Below are positions 6,963-13,964 of a stretch of 15,674 bases of DNA, one piece after another; the first letter of the stretch is position 1; the number at the start of each line of letters is the position of its first letter. The DNA lies in the NCBI GenBank assembly GCA_020058145.1, contig JAGVEP010000398.1:1-15674 (forward strand). The letters run 5' to 3'. The notes under the pieces are model-generated. The model was not told the origin of the DNA. It worked only from the letters and a program-made list of their open reading frames with translations, and did not search any database. The position numbers and the translations under genes are program-made. The stretch comes from Phycisphaerae bacterium. Its GTDB lineage: Bacteria > Planctomycetota > Phycisphaerae > UBA1845 > Fen-1342.

Positions 6963-7577
6963 CTACACTTTTCCAGCGCGCAGCTCAGCGCGGACGAGTG
7001 CGTTGTACGTTGTTGCCTGGGCAAGCTGTCGACGAAACCTGTCCGGATCCGGCATCTTCGTCTGTAACCAGCGATTCACCCTGTCTTTCAGTTCATACGG
7101 CAGCGGGCGATCGTCGCCGGTCGTGCGCCGCGTGTCCGCTGGGTCGCCGTAGATCGGCATGGAGCGCCGAAGCTCTGCGGCGGCTTGCTCAACCGTGAGG
7201 CCTTGCTCCCGAGTCTTGTGTATGATGAAAGCGACTTTCGAATTGTCGTCATCCAGAGCCATCATCCGGCGTTCGAGATCGTGCAGATTCCACCACCAGC
7301 GAATATCCGCATCCGTTACCCCGTCGGCTCGCTTCGCCTCAAGCTTGGCGCGCATAGCTGGGTCAGTCTGCGCCTTGGCGAGATATGATTCTGCGGCGTT
7401 GGCGAGGTCAACCGTGCCCTCCGCCTCAGCCTGCGCTTTTGCTTGGTCAACCCACTCTTCCGCAGCCTTCCGGGCTTCGGCAGAAGAGCCGAATTTCATC
7501 GTGAGCATTTGACCGTAGAGATCGATCAATTGCTGTTCAATTGGTGACCGTCGCTTGCCGAATCCAAAAAGCCCCAT
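6963..7577 (-). CDS. Soluble helical protein of unknown function, first gene of the operon
   Basis: This encodes 204 residues. The start at 7577 is secure: AAGGAGG (7583-7589 on the minus strand) lies 5 nt before the ATG. The protein begins M-G-L-F-G-F-G-K-R-R and has an Ala/Glu-rich, coiled-coil-prone region (about 33-85). It then has a distinctive D-I-R-W-W-W-N-L-H-D-L-E-R-R-M-M segment (91-106, three Trp at 94-96) and a C-terminal part rich in Arg, Asp and Pro. No signal peptide, membrane segment or known catalytic motif is apparent. Gene order, tight spacing and shared strand place it at the head of a three-gene operon. The region looks less GC-rich than flanking genes such as pmm and tyrA, a possible sign of horizontal acquisition. 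I do not recognise the family. Confidence 0.7.
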   Translation of the reverse strand: MGLFGFGKRRSPIEQQLIDLYGQMLTMKFGSSAEARKAAEEWVDQAKAQAEAEGTVDLANAAESYLAKAQTDPAMRAKLEAKRADGVTDADIRWWWNLHDLERRMMALDDDNSKVAFIIHKTREQGLTVEQAAAELRRSMPIYGDPADTRRTTGDDRPLPYELKDRVNRWLQTKMPDPDRFRRQLAQATTYNALVRAELRAGKV

Positions 7578-7976
7578 CTTGCCCTCCTTACCGAGGTAAA
7601 CGCCGTGCGTGATGACGCCGCGAAATCACGCCCCAATGGTCGCGCTGGGCATCTCGTTCCACGGTCCAGTGTCGAGATGTCAGCAGGCCAGGACGCACAG
7701 CATATGAAAAACGTACTTTGGCGGCGCGTCAAGCCCCAGGGAATGTTGCCGAAAGCCCTGCGCCTCCGCGAGAGCGCCGCGCGGGTGACGCCGCCTGTCG
7801 GCGGGTGGCACCGTCGGCGTGGCGGCGCTCTCGAGCAGTGCCCCGAGGCTCTTGCGTGGGAGAGCGGCACTGCGGACACAGCAGTGGCACACACAGCGTC
7901 ATTCGGGCGGGGGCGGGGTGGCGGGGCGAAAGAGAGGCCGCGCGGAGCGCTGGTGGTCCGATTGTGCGTTTCTTAC

Positions 7977-8059
7977 GCCCCGTCCGGGGCTACGAAAACA
8001 TGGCCGGACCGTTCCCAAGGCTCGCGCCGTGGGCTTTGCTCTTGCGCCCCGGCCGGGGC
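7977..8059. repeat. Compound palindromic repeat
   Basis: Two matching 14-bp palindromes, GCCCCGTCCGGGGC (7977-7990) and GCCCCGGCCGGGGC (8046-8059), flank a hairpin at 8014-8033 (CCCA and GGC pairing with GCC and TGGG around a TCGC loop). The regular spacing and similar design suggest one composite dispersed element rather than chance GC palindromes. Confidence 0.5.
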
Positions 8060-8109
8060 TGGGCCGTGCGGGCTCTGCCCCGGCCGTCCGCGCCACGCGC
8101 GCCTCGCTG

Positions 8110-8198
8110 GAGCGGTTTCAACAATGGTCTGCTGCCCTGGGGAGGGCGAGCCTCCTGGCGAGCCGCGGCTCGGCCGGAGCCTCGCCCCACTGCTTTCA
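8110..8198 (-). repeat. MITE-like dispersed element, copy A (diverged)
   Basis: This copy matches the reverse complement of the element at 15275-15391 closely over most of its length. It shares the terminal GAGCGGTTTCA (8110-8120), ATGGTCTGCTGCC (8124-8136), GGGGAGGGCGAG (8139-8150), then GCCTCCTGG and GAGCCGCGGCTCGGCCGGAG. The far end is shortened: after GCCTCGCCCC it jumps to TGCTTTCA, losing the second palindrome arm and part of the terminal repeat. It has no coding capacity of its own. Confidence 0.75.
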
Positions 8199-8282
8199 CG
8201 ATCTTGACTTGACACAAAGCCTGTGCCTCGGCCAAGTTGGGAAGGTGGTCGCCACGGAATGGCGCCCCGAGGGAGGTTGGCC

Positions 8283-8384
8283 ATGGACGGCTTTCAGGCG
8301 GAATTGCTGCGGCGGGTGCGAGATCGGAATCGCGCAGCAGTTGCCCTTCCGCTGTGCTCTGGGTGCCTCTGTGGTTCTGAATAA
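8283..8384 (+). pseudogene. Truncated ORF with a strong ribosome binding site
   Basis: GAGGGAGG (8269-8276) lies 6 nt before an ATG at 8283, the best-looking translation start in this repeat region. The 33-codon frame begins M-D-G-F-Q-A-E-L-L-R-R-V and ends C-L-C-G-S-E at a TAA. Its last third is made of a CTCTGTGC-family repeat arm (8357-8375, ending CCTCTGTGGT), so the original reading frame seems to have been cut off by that repeat. The opening residues faintly resemble the start of some IS4-type transposases, but this is too short to rely on. Confidence 0.3.
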
Positions 8385-8831
8385 CCTGGGGTCAGGTGAA
8401 TACCGGTAGGCTAGAATGTCGGGGCGATAATCGGAAGCACAACAGGTAGTGTCGGTGGGTGTTCTACCGGCGGAACGGGTCCCGGCCCGGCCGGTTTCTT
8501 GCTTGGGGTCCAAAACAAATGCGGTGGCCGCTTGCCTTCGGCCCCAGCCGGGCCTAAAACAGTCAGACACAACCGGGCGGACTGCGCGGGGCACGAGCGG
8601 CGGGTGGCCGGACGCTCAGCCCTCAGCCCGGGCATCGAACGCAACTGCTTTTGACCGAGGCGGTTACCGCGGGCAGCGAGAACATCGATTGGACGACACG
8701 CGATGCGGGGCGTTGTTCTAGTATCCCAAAATCGCGGATTCTCTTGCCAGAAGGGCCAACAAAAACCCCACCGCCGAGGTCCAAGTTGCGTTTTACGCAA
8801 CGCGACCCAGGCGATCCGGGCACGAATTCGC

Positions 8832-9299
8832 GGGAACGGATTCCCGCGCCGGCGGGTGCGAGAAGGGATTCACGCACCAATCGGCGGTGGGTGCGAGAAG
8901 GGATTCACGCACCAGTCGGATTCCCGCGCCGGTGGGTGCGAGAAGGGATTCACGCACCAATCGGGAACGGATTTCCGCAACGGTGGGTGCGAGAAGGGAT
9001 TCACGCACCAATCGGCGGTGGGTGCGAGAAGGGATTCACGCACCAATCGGGAACGGATTTCCGCAACGGTGGGTGCGAGAAGGGATTCGCGCACCAATCG
9101 GCGGTGGGTGCGAGAAGGGATTCACGCACCAGTCGGGAAGGGATTCACGCACCAGTCGGGAAGGGATTCACGCACCAGTCGGTGGGTGCGAGAAGGGATT
9201 CACGCACCAGTCGGTGGGTGCGAGAAGGGATTCACGCACCAGTCGGCAGTCGGGAAGGGATTCACGCACCAGTCGGGAAGGGATTCACGCACCAGTCGG
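8832..9299. repeat. Tandem array of 13 palindromic units
   Basis: The core AAGGGATTC[A/G]CGCACCA occurs 13 times. Nine copies are full hairpins: GGTGCG (GGGTGCG in the first copy) pairs with CGCACC across a 1x1 A-A mismatch, an inner GAA/TTC pairing and a GGGA tetraloop. Four copies (near 9140, 9162, 9257 and 9280) lack the left arm and follow GTCGG directly. Separators are short and themselves repeated: AATCGGCGGTG, or a longer form with GGGAACGGATTTCCGCAAC. The latter creates an 86-bp higher-order period (GGGAACGG at 8963 and 9049). One copy (about 9082) has an A-to-G change in the right arm. The array stays open in several plus-strand frames and one of them joins the dockerin tail. Confidence 0.9.
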
Positions 9300-9438
9300 C
9301 CGCGCCCTGAGCGATCCGGCCGGCTACGCCGCCGCCTATCCCAACTGCGACATCCTTAACGGCGACTGCAACGGCGACACATATGTCGACTTCGACGACA
9401 TCAACCCGTTTGTGGTGCTCCTGAGCGGCGGTCAATAG
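9300..9438 (+). pseudogene. C-terminal dockerin-like tail of a lost secreted protein
   Basis: The last about 45 codons read A-L-S-D-P-A-G-Y-A-A-A-Y-P, then C-D-I-L-N-G-D-C-N-G-D, then V-D-F-D-D-I-N-P-F-V-V-L-L-S-G before a TAG at 9436. This is the conserved C-terminal ending of many large secreted planctomycete proteins, with a dockerin-type Ca-binding loop (D-x-N-x-D-x-x-V-D-x-x-D). Normally hundreds of residues precede it; here homology stops exactly where the tandem array ends. The frame remains open through the array (back to about 8887), so a chimeric repeat-plus-tail peptide of up to 183 residues is formally possible. A decayed gene is more likely. Confidence 0.7.
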
Positions 9439-9465
9439 ACCAACCGGATCCGCTAGAGCACTAAA

Positions 9466-9500
9466 GTGCCCCGGCCCTTCTCGCCGAATGGTTGGGGCAC
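9466..9500. terminator. Stem-loop between convergent genes
   Basis: GTGCCCC (9466-9472) pairs with GGGGCAC (9494-9500) around a 21-nt loop. It sits between the stop of the dockerin tail (9438) and the stop of tyrA (9514). CTGTTTAT follows on the plus strand and TTTAG follows on the minus strand, so it could act in both directions. The T-runs are weak. Confidence 0.45.
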
Positions 9501-9513
9501 CTGTTTATCCGCC

Positions 9514-10671
9514 TCACGTCCGCTCGACGAGCCGGTCGATCAGGAAATCGGATTGCGCCAGCGCGGGCTGCGTGAAGGCGCCCAAGTGCGCCCGCACTTC
9601 GTCAAACAGTGCGCGGAATGCGTCGTAGTCCTTTCGCTCGGCGATGGCCCGCAGGTTCTCGGCGGCCTGGAGGAACGCGGCGGTCACCGCCGGCGTCTGT
9701 GGATTGCGCATCTGGATCGACGCGTACAGGTCCGGCGATTGGGCGAAGTGCCGAGCGGTCAGCAGCAGGTCCATCAGGTAGATCGGTGACATGAACCGCA
9801 ACGTCTGGTCCAGCGGCACGCCGAGCGTGGCCAGCGTCTTGCCCAGCACCTCGGTCGTGAAGTGCGTGAGCACCTGGACGACCGCCATCACGCGGTCGTG
9901 CTCCTCGGGCGTCGTTTCCACAATCTGCAGGCCGCGCGCGTGCAGCATGTTCCGCAGCCACGCGAGCCACGGGTCTCCGCGGCCGGGCGTGAGGACGACC
10001 CGCTGCCCTTGCAGCGAGTGCACCGTCGGGCCGAACAGGGGGTGGGTGCCCACGACACTCGCCGTTGAAGCTGCGAGCATCGCCGCCATCGGTCCGGTTT
10101 TCACCGAGGTCACGTCCAGCAGCAGTGCGTCCGGCCGGACGAGTGGTCCGACGTGCCGAATCACGTCCTCCGTCACTTCAATCGGTACGCTGATGACGAC
10201 CACGTCCGCGAGGGCCGCGGCTTGGTCCGGCGTGATCTCGGTGTCGAGATCGGCGATCAGGACGGCGTGTCCGAGGTCGCCGAAGAGTTGAGCCATGCAG
10301 CGGCCCATGCCGCCCTGGCCGCCGAGGATGGCGACCGTGCGCGGCTCTACTTCGAGCGGCACCTCGGCCCGCAGCGCCGCCTGCCGGTCGCGGCTGCCCC
10401 ACATGATGAGCCGGTACAGGCTCTCCATCAGCTCGGGGTTCAGGCCGAGCGCCTGCCCGCGTGCGCGGCGCTCCTGGATAATCTCCCGTTCACGCGCTGC
10501 GTCGCGAATCGGCAGATGATGCTCACGCTTGTACAGCGCGATCTCGCCGATCAGCGCATTGCGTCGCGCCAGAAGCTGGAGCATATCGCGGTCGACGGCG
10601 TCAACCATCGCACGCAAGATCGGCAGCGGGCGTACATTCGTACTGTCTGTCGGCGGGGGCTGGGAGTCCAT
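9514..10671 (-). CDS. tyrA: Bifunctional chorismate mutase/prephenate dehydrogenase (T-protein)
   Basis: This 385-residue enzyme converts chorismate to prephenate and then oxidatively decarboxylates it to 4-hydroxyphenylpyruvate, the committed route to tyrosine. An AroQ-type chorismate mutase helix domain occupies about residues 16-100 (I-L-R-A-M-V-D-A-V-D, with Arg20, Lys48 and the R-E-R-E-I-I segment in expected places). A Rossmann NAD domain follows with G-G-Q-G-G-M-G (117-123). By alignment with the E. coli enzyme, catalytic His197, His257 and prephenate-binding Arg294 correspond to His210 (T-H-P-L-F-G-P), His270 (L-T-H-F) and Arg307 (A-R-H-F-A-Q), all conserved. No ACT domain is visible. 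I chose the ATG at 10671 because it gives a length close to E. coli TyrA (373); a TTG at 10758 would add 29 residues without homology, and neither start has a strong SD. It is divergent from the phosphoesterase gene. Confidence 0.93.
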   Translation of the reverse strand: MDSQPPPTDSTNVRPLPILRAMVDAVDRDMLQLLARRNALIGEIALYKREHHLPIRDAAREREIIQERRARGQALGLNPELMESLYRLIMWGSRDRQAALRAEVPLEVEPRTVAILGGQGGMGRCMAQLFGDLGHAVLIADLDTEITPDQAAALADVVVISVPIEVTEDVIRHVGPLVRPDALLLDVTSVKTGPMAAMLAASTASVVGTHPLFGPTVHSLQGQRVVLTPGRGDPWLAWLRNMLHARGLQIVETTPEEHDRVMAVVQVLTHFTTEVLGKTLATLGVPLDQTLRFMSPIYLMDLLLTARHFAQSPDLYASIQMRNPQTPAVTAAFLQAAENLRAIAERKDYDAFRALFDEVRAHLGAFTQPALAQSDFLIDRLVERT

Positions 10672-10815
10672 GCGTGGTACCGTCTCAGGAGGTCGGATTG
10701 GCCCATGGCCGTCACGCAACGCCGCCGCCACGCTAGCGGCACGCTGCAGGGGCGTCAACGCGGGACCGGTGGCGGCAATACAATACGAGCGGTACGCAAG
10801 GCACGGAGTTCTTTC
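10672..10815. promoter_or_regulatory. Divergent promoter region of tyrA and the phosphoesterase gene
   Basis: This 144-bp gap must carry promoters in both directions. The plus-strand gene has a usable SD (CGGAG, 10804-10808, 7 nt before the ATG). No attenuator, T-box or operator was recognised on the tyrA side. Confidence 0.3.
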
Positions 10816-12303
10816 ATGGGCCGAAGCTGGCTGCGATTCTGGGTTCTGCTCGGCGGTTTCATCGGTTTCGGCTGCGCGGGCGACAGCGGGTCGTTACTGC
10901 CGGAGCCGGTGAGCCCCGCCCCTGTTGGTGCTGAGTGGGTCCTGGTGGCCCGCTTGGCGCACATTTCCGACACGCACGTGTTGGACGAAGAATCGCCGGC
11001 CCGTTTCGCGGGCGCGCACAGCATCACCCGCAGCGCGTGGCGGCCTTACGAAGGCTATTCAACCCAACTGCTGGACGGCATGCTGCGGACGGTCAACCGC
11101 ATCCACGCCTCGGGCCGCACCATCGACTTTCTGCTCCACAGCGGCGATGCGTGCGACAACGCGCAGTCTAACGAACTCGGCTGGCTCACGACGCTGTTCG
11201 ACGGCGGCGAAATCAACCCGCGCACCGGTCCCGACGACCGTTCGCCCGAGTCGCGTCCGCCGCCCGAACTCGATCCGCATGCCCCGTTTCGTGCTGCGGG
11301 CCTGTATCGCCAGGGCGTCCACGGCAGTCGACCGTCCATCCCCTGGTATGCAGTGGTCGGCAATCACGACGTGTACTCTATCGGCGTGTTCCCGATCATC
11401 GCGGACGCCGACGGACACCGGGTCGCCACCTTGCCGCTGGACTGGCGGCCCGGCTGGGTACTGCCGGTCATTCTGGATCCGACCGCGGCGTGGTCTTACG
11501 GCCGTGTGACGCCGGCTGCGCCCGGTCCCCCGGGGTTGTTCACTGTGCCTGGTGCTGTCGAGCCGAATGCGTCGCGCGCGTACTTCAGCAAGGATGAATA
11601 CCTCGCCGTTCTGTCGGCCACGGCCACCGGCCCAGCGGGTCACGGGTTCGCCAGCGCCACGTCGTACAGTGTCAGCCCCGTGCCGGGACTACGCCTGATC
11701 GGGCTGGACACGACGGACCGCGCGCCGCCGGCTCCGGGGGCGCTGTGCTCCGAAGGGGCGTTTTCACGCTCACAACTGGACTATTTGCGCCGCGAGCTGG
11801 AGGCGGCGCGCGGCCGCAACGAGCTTGTGATCGTCGCAACGCATCATCCGAGCGTCGCGCTGTTGCCTCTGGCGGGCAGCGAGGTTGACGGCGACGAGTT
11901 TCGCGGCGTCCTGGCCGAGTATGACCATGTGGTCGTGCACCTGTGCGGCCACATGCATCGCCATCGCGTCACGCAGCGCGACACGTACCTCGAAATCGAG
12001 ACCGGCGCGACGCTCGATCCGCCGCAGGAGGGCCGCGTGGTCGAAGTCTGGCGCGACTCGACGGAGGGCCGGATCGCCGTCGCATACGAAGTATTTTCGC
12101 ACCTCGACGAGACGCTGCCGCCGCTCGGCGACGACTCACTCCGCGGCTTACGGGAACAGGCGCAGAGGATCGCGGCGGACGAGAAGACCGCGCCGGTACG
12201 CCGCGCGGTCGACGATGGGCCGACCGACGGCACAGGTACCGCGCGGCCCGGGCGCGAAGGCTGGGTGCTGCTAACGTCCCCAAGCTCATTCGTCACCCCA
12301 TGA
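10816..12303 (+). CDS. Exported calcineurin-like metallophosphoesterase
   Basis: This 495-residue protein has every signature of the dimetal calcineurin-like phosphoesterase fold: I-S-D-T-H (Asp52, His54), G-D-A-C-D-N (110-115), G-N-H-D (182-185), H-H-P (343-345) and G-H-M-H (378-381). The stretch D-T-H-V-L-D-E-E-S-P-A-R, the later D-N-A-Q-S-N-E-L and P-W-Y-A-V-V-G-N-H-D match the subgroup I know as TIGR03767 (PPA1498-like), whose substrate is unknown. The N-terminus is a signal sequence with G-F-G-C at residues 17-20; the lipobox is imperfect, so it may be a lipoprotein or simply secreted. The C-terminal about 50 residues are low-complexity and probably disordered. The ATG at 10816 is supported by CGGAG 7 nt upstream and the signal peptide; the frame stays open far upstream over antisense tyrA, which is not coding. 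It probably acts on phosphate esters outside the cytoplasm. Confidence 0.88.
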   Translation: MGRSWLRFWVLLGGFIGFGCAGDSGSLLPEPVSPAPVGAEWVLVARLAHISDTHVLDEESPARFAGAHSITRSAWRPYEGYSTQLLDGMLRTVNRIHASGRTIDFLLHSGDACDNAQSNELGWLTTLFDGGEINPRTGPDDRSPESRPPPELDPHAPFRAAGLYRQGVHGSRPSIPWYAVVGNHDVYSIGVFPIIADADGHRVATLPLDWRPGWVLPVILDPTAAWSYGRVTPAAPGPPGLFTVPGAVEPNASRAYFSKDEYLAVLSATATGPAGHGFASATSYSVSPVPGLRLIGLDTTDRAPPAPGALCSEGAFSRSQLDYLRRELEAARGRNELVIVATHHPSVALLPLAGSEVDGDEFRGVLAEYDHVVVHLCGHMHRHRVTQRDTYLEIETGATLDPPQEGRVVEVWRDSTEGRIAVAYEVFSHLDETLPPLGDDSLRGLREQAQRIAADEKTAPVRRAVDDGPTDGTGTARPGREGWVLLTSPSSFVTP

Positions 12304-12342
12304 TCGTGGGCGGCGATTCTGCGTTCGCACGCCGGAGTTTTC

Positions 12343-12371
12343 TTGTATTTGCTCGGTCGTCGCTGTAATCT
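12343..12371 (+). promoter_or_regulatory. Weak sigma70-like promoter candidate for the lipoprotein gene
   Basis: TTGTAT (12343-12348) and TAATCT (12366-12371) are separated by 17 bp, in a patch more AT-rich than its surroundings, 56 bp before the ATG at 12428. Only half of the -10 positions match consensus. Confidence 0.3.
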
Positions 12372-12427
12372 GAATTCGTTCGAGCCGACGGTTTGGTTAA
12401 CACGCTCAAGAACCCCGGAGTCCACAC

Positions 12428-13942
12428 ATGCTCGCAGAAGCACTGCCTTGGAGCACGCGCTTGCGGCGCGCGGCTGGGAGGCTCGGCCGGGCCACCGCGC
12501 TGCTGACGTTGATCGCACTCTGCCCCGGCGGATGTGATCCGTCCACAGGCACGCTCTCCGCGCCATCGTCCGGTAACACCACGAGCGCTGAGGTCGATCC
12601 CGAACAACGTGGCGTCGAGCTGCTGGCGGAAAACTTGGCCCAGATGCCGTCTGCGTCGCCGAGTGTCACGGAAGTTCTGCCACCCACCGACGGTCCGGCG
12701 GGGACCCTGTTCGGCCTGCGGCTCGACAACACCCGCGCGTTCATTCTCGGTGATACGAGTGCCGCCGGTGAACCCACGGTGACGGGGGTGGTCTTCACGG
12801 ACCTCAGCGGCGTGCTCGTTTTTCAGCAGGACCTTCGTGACGCCGGCATGAAGCTGACGTTCGCGAGCGGCGACGCCGTCGACCTCGACCTCCGCGACGA
12901 CGGCATGCACCTGGTATTCACGCTGAACGCCAGCGAGCCGCCCAGCACGCTCGCGGCCCACGTCGACGCGGCGGGCAACGTGACTTTGGACGAAAGCGCC
13001 ACGGTCTTCGGCGTCGGCGAGCGCTCGGATTACAGCACGGCGAAGCTATACCTGCCACGCGGCCCGGGCGGACCCAAACGTGGATGGCGCGCGGCCGACG
13101 CGTGGGAGTGCAAGGACGTCGGCGACTGGGTGCTCCGCATCGGCGGCTGGGCGTGCGACCTCTATGATGCGTGCACGAGCGGGCTACCAGGGGCCGCCGC
13201 CTCCGGCTTGTGCACCGTGCTCGGCGGCGCCCTCGACATCGCCGGCAGCAAGCCGAACATCACGGAGACCGAAAAGCGTGTGCTCGGCGCTGTGAAGATC
13301 AGCACCACCTTCCTGTGCAACGCGCTGAAAGGCGCCGTTAAAGTGGGTGAATTTGCGAGCAAGGTCAACTTGCTTGGAGCCGCCTGCCTCGTGCTCGACT
13401 ATGCCGACGACACCACAACGGTGGTGTCCGGCAAGTCGGTGGCGGAGCAGTTCTGCGCGGCGATACTGGGCAGCGCCCCGCCCACGCCGGACCCGAACGC
13501 CAGTCTTGGTCCCCCCATCATCTGCTCGTGGGAAAACCCCGACGGCACCAGCAGTGACACGCCCGGCGCCACCGGCTCCGTGATCGAAGTCAGCGGCGAT
13601 CCGGCTTACCCGACCTACCGGCTGACGATCAGCGCCATCGTCCAGGAATTCACGGTCAGCGAAGGCACGGTGGGTCTTGGGCTGTTCGGTGCAAATGTCT
13701 GCTCACCGGCCTCGCAAGTGCCCTGCCCCGCGGAATGGACCATGGCCCGCACGATCACCTACGGCGACTACAACACAACCGGCGGCGTGGCCTTCACGAT
13801 GCCCGGCATCGGCTACCCTGACCCAGCCCCGGCCCTGCGGCCCGGACACAAGATCATTGTCGTCTTCAAGCTTCGTGAGGGCCCATTTTGGAAGGTGGCC
13901 CGGCTTACCTACGTGATGGGATCCTCGGCCTACTGTCAGTAG
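12428..13942 (+). CDS. Cys-containing lipoprotein of unknown function
   Basis: This encodes 504 residues. The start is well supported: GGAG (12417-12420) lies 7 nt before the ATG, followed by a basic region, a hydrophobic stretch and L-C-P-G-G-C with Cys36 as probable lipidation site. The mature N-terminal third (about 90-215) is rich in short beta-type segments (L-V-F-Q-Q-D, L-D-L-R-D-D-G-M-H-L-V-F). The middle (about 215-350) is different: it begins W-E-C-K-D-V-G-D-W-V-L-R-I-G-G-W-A-C and contains at least eight Cys with amphipathic or hydrophobic Ala/Gly-rich helices, suggesting a disulphide-stabilised helical domain. The last about 135 residues are again beta-rich, with Cys near G-A-N-V-C-S-P and at the penultimate position. 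No known domain is recognised. It follows the phosphoesterase gene by 124 bp on the same strand, and its 3' end converges on the DUF362 gene with a 22-bp gap. Confidence 0.75.
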   Translation: MLAEALPWSTRLRRAAGRLGRATALLTLIALCPGGCDPSTGTLSAPSSGNTTSAEVDPEQRGVELLAENLAQMPSASPSVTEVLPPTDGPAGTLFGLRLDNTRAFILGDTSAAGEPTVTGVVFTDLSGVLVFQQDLRDAGMKLTFASGDAVDLDLRDDGMHLVFTLNASEPPSTLAAHVDAAGNVTLDESATVFGVGERSDYSTAKLYLPRGPGGPKRGWRAADAWECKDVGDWVLRIGGWACDLYDACTSGLPGAAASGLCTVLGGALDIAGSKPNITETEKRVLGAVKISTTFLCNALKGAVKVGEFASKVNLLGAACLVLDYADDTTTVVSGKSVAEQFCAAILGSAPPTPDPNASLGPPIICSWENPDGTSSDTPGATGSVIEVSGDPAYPTYRLTISAIVQEFTVSEGTVGLGLFGANVCSPASQVPCPAEWTMARTITYGDYNTTGGVAFTMPGIGYPDPAPALRPGHKIIVVFKLREGPFWKVARLTYVMGSSAYCQ

Positions 13943-13964
13943 CGTGCCCCGCCGCTCGCGCCCA

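Larger units (their letters stand above)
7578..8831. other. Repeat-rich non-coding region upstream of the operon
   Basis: About 1.25 kb without a convincing intact gene. The long open frames on both strands change composition abruptly at repeat borders and resemble no protein family. The promoter of the 5686-7577 operon should lie in the first 150 bp, but no clear -35/-10 was found. The region contains the palindrome pair at 7977-8059, a MITE-like element at 8110-8198, a truncated ORF at 8283-8384 and a GTTGCG/CGCAAC hairpin (8785-8801). The stretch 8415-8640 holds a Gly/Ser/Thr-rich plus-strand reading that could be a decayed gene, without enough signal to call. Confidence 0.45.

Noticed and set aside
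7605..8212. Plus-strand proteins of 164-200 residues in the repeat region
   Set aside because: They run through several unrelated repeats, have Arg/Gly/Ala/Pro-rich random composition, and overlap one another in different frames.
8206..8237. Promoter at TTGACTTGACA before the truncated ORF
   Set aside because: A perfect -35 TTGACA (8209-8214) is present, but the sequence at the -10 distance is CCAAGT, which does not resemble a -10 box.
8832..9299. CRISPR array
   Set aside because: The segments between repeats are themselves repeated (only a few separator types), repeat spacing varies with deleted arms, and no cas gene is nearby. It is a palindromic tandem array.
9514..10671. Possible loss of a prephenate-binding Arg in TyrA (Thr in V-L-T-H-F where E. 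coli has A-L-R-H-F)
   Set aside because: Counting the E. coli sequence places catalytic His257 at the His of that motif and the key Arg294 in the later G-R-L-F-A-Q segment. Both are conserved here (His270, Arg307), so the Thr is not at the key position.
10153..10815. Extension of the phosphoesterase frame upstream to 10153 (716 residues)
   Set aside because: The extra part is antisense to tyrA and lacks a signal peptide, while the ATG at 10816 has an SD and begins a signal sequence.
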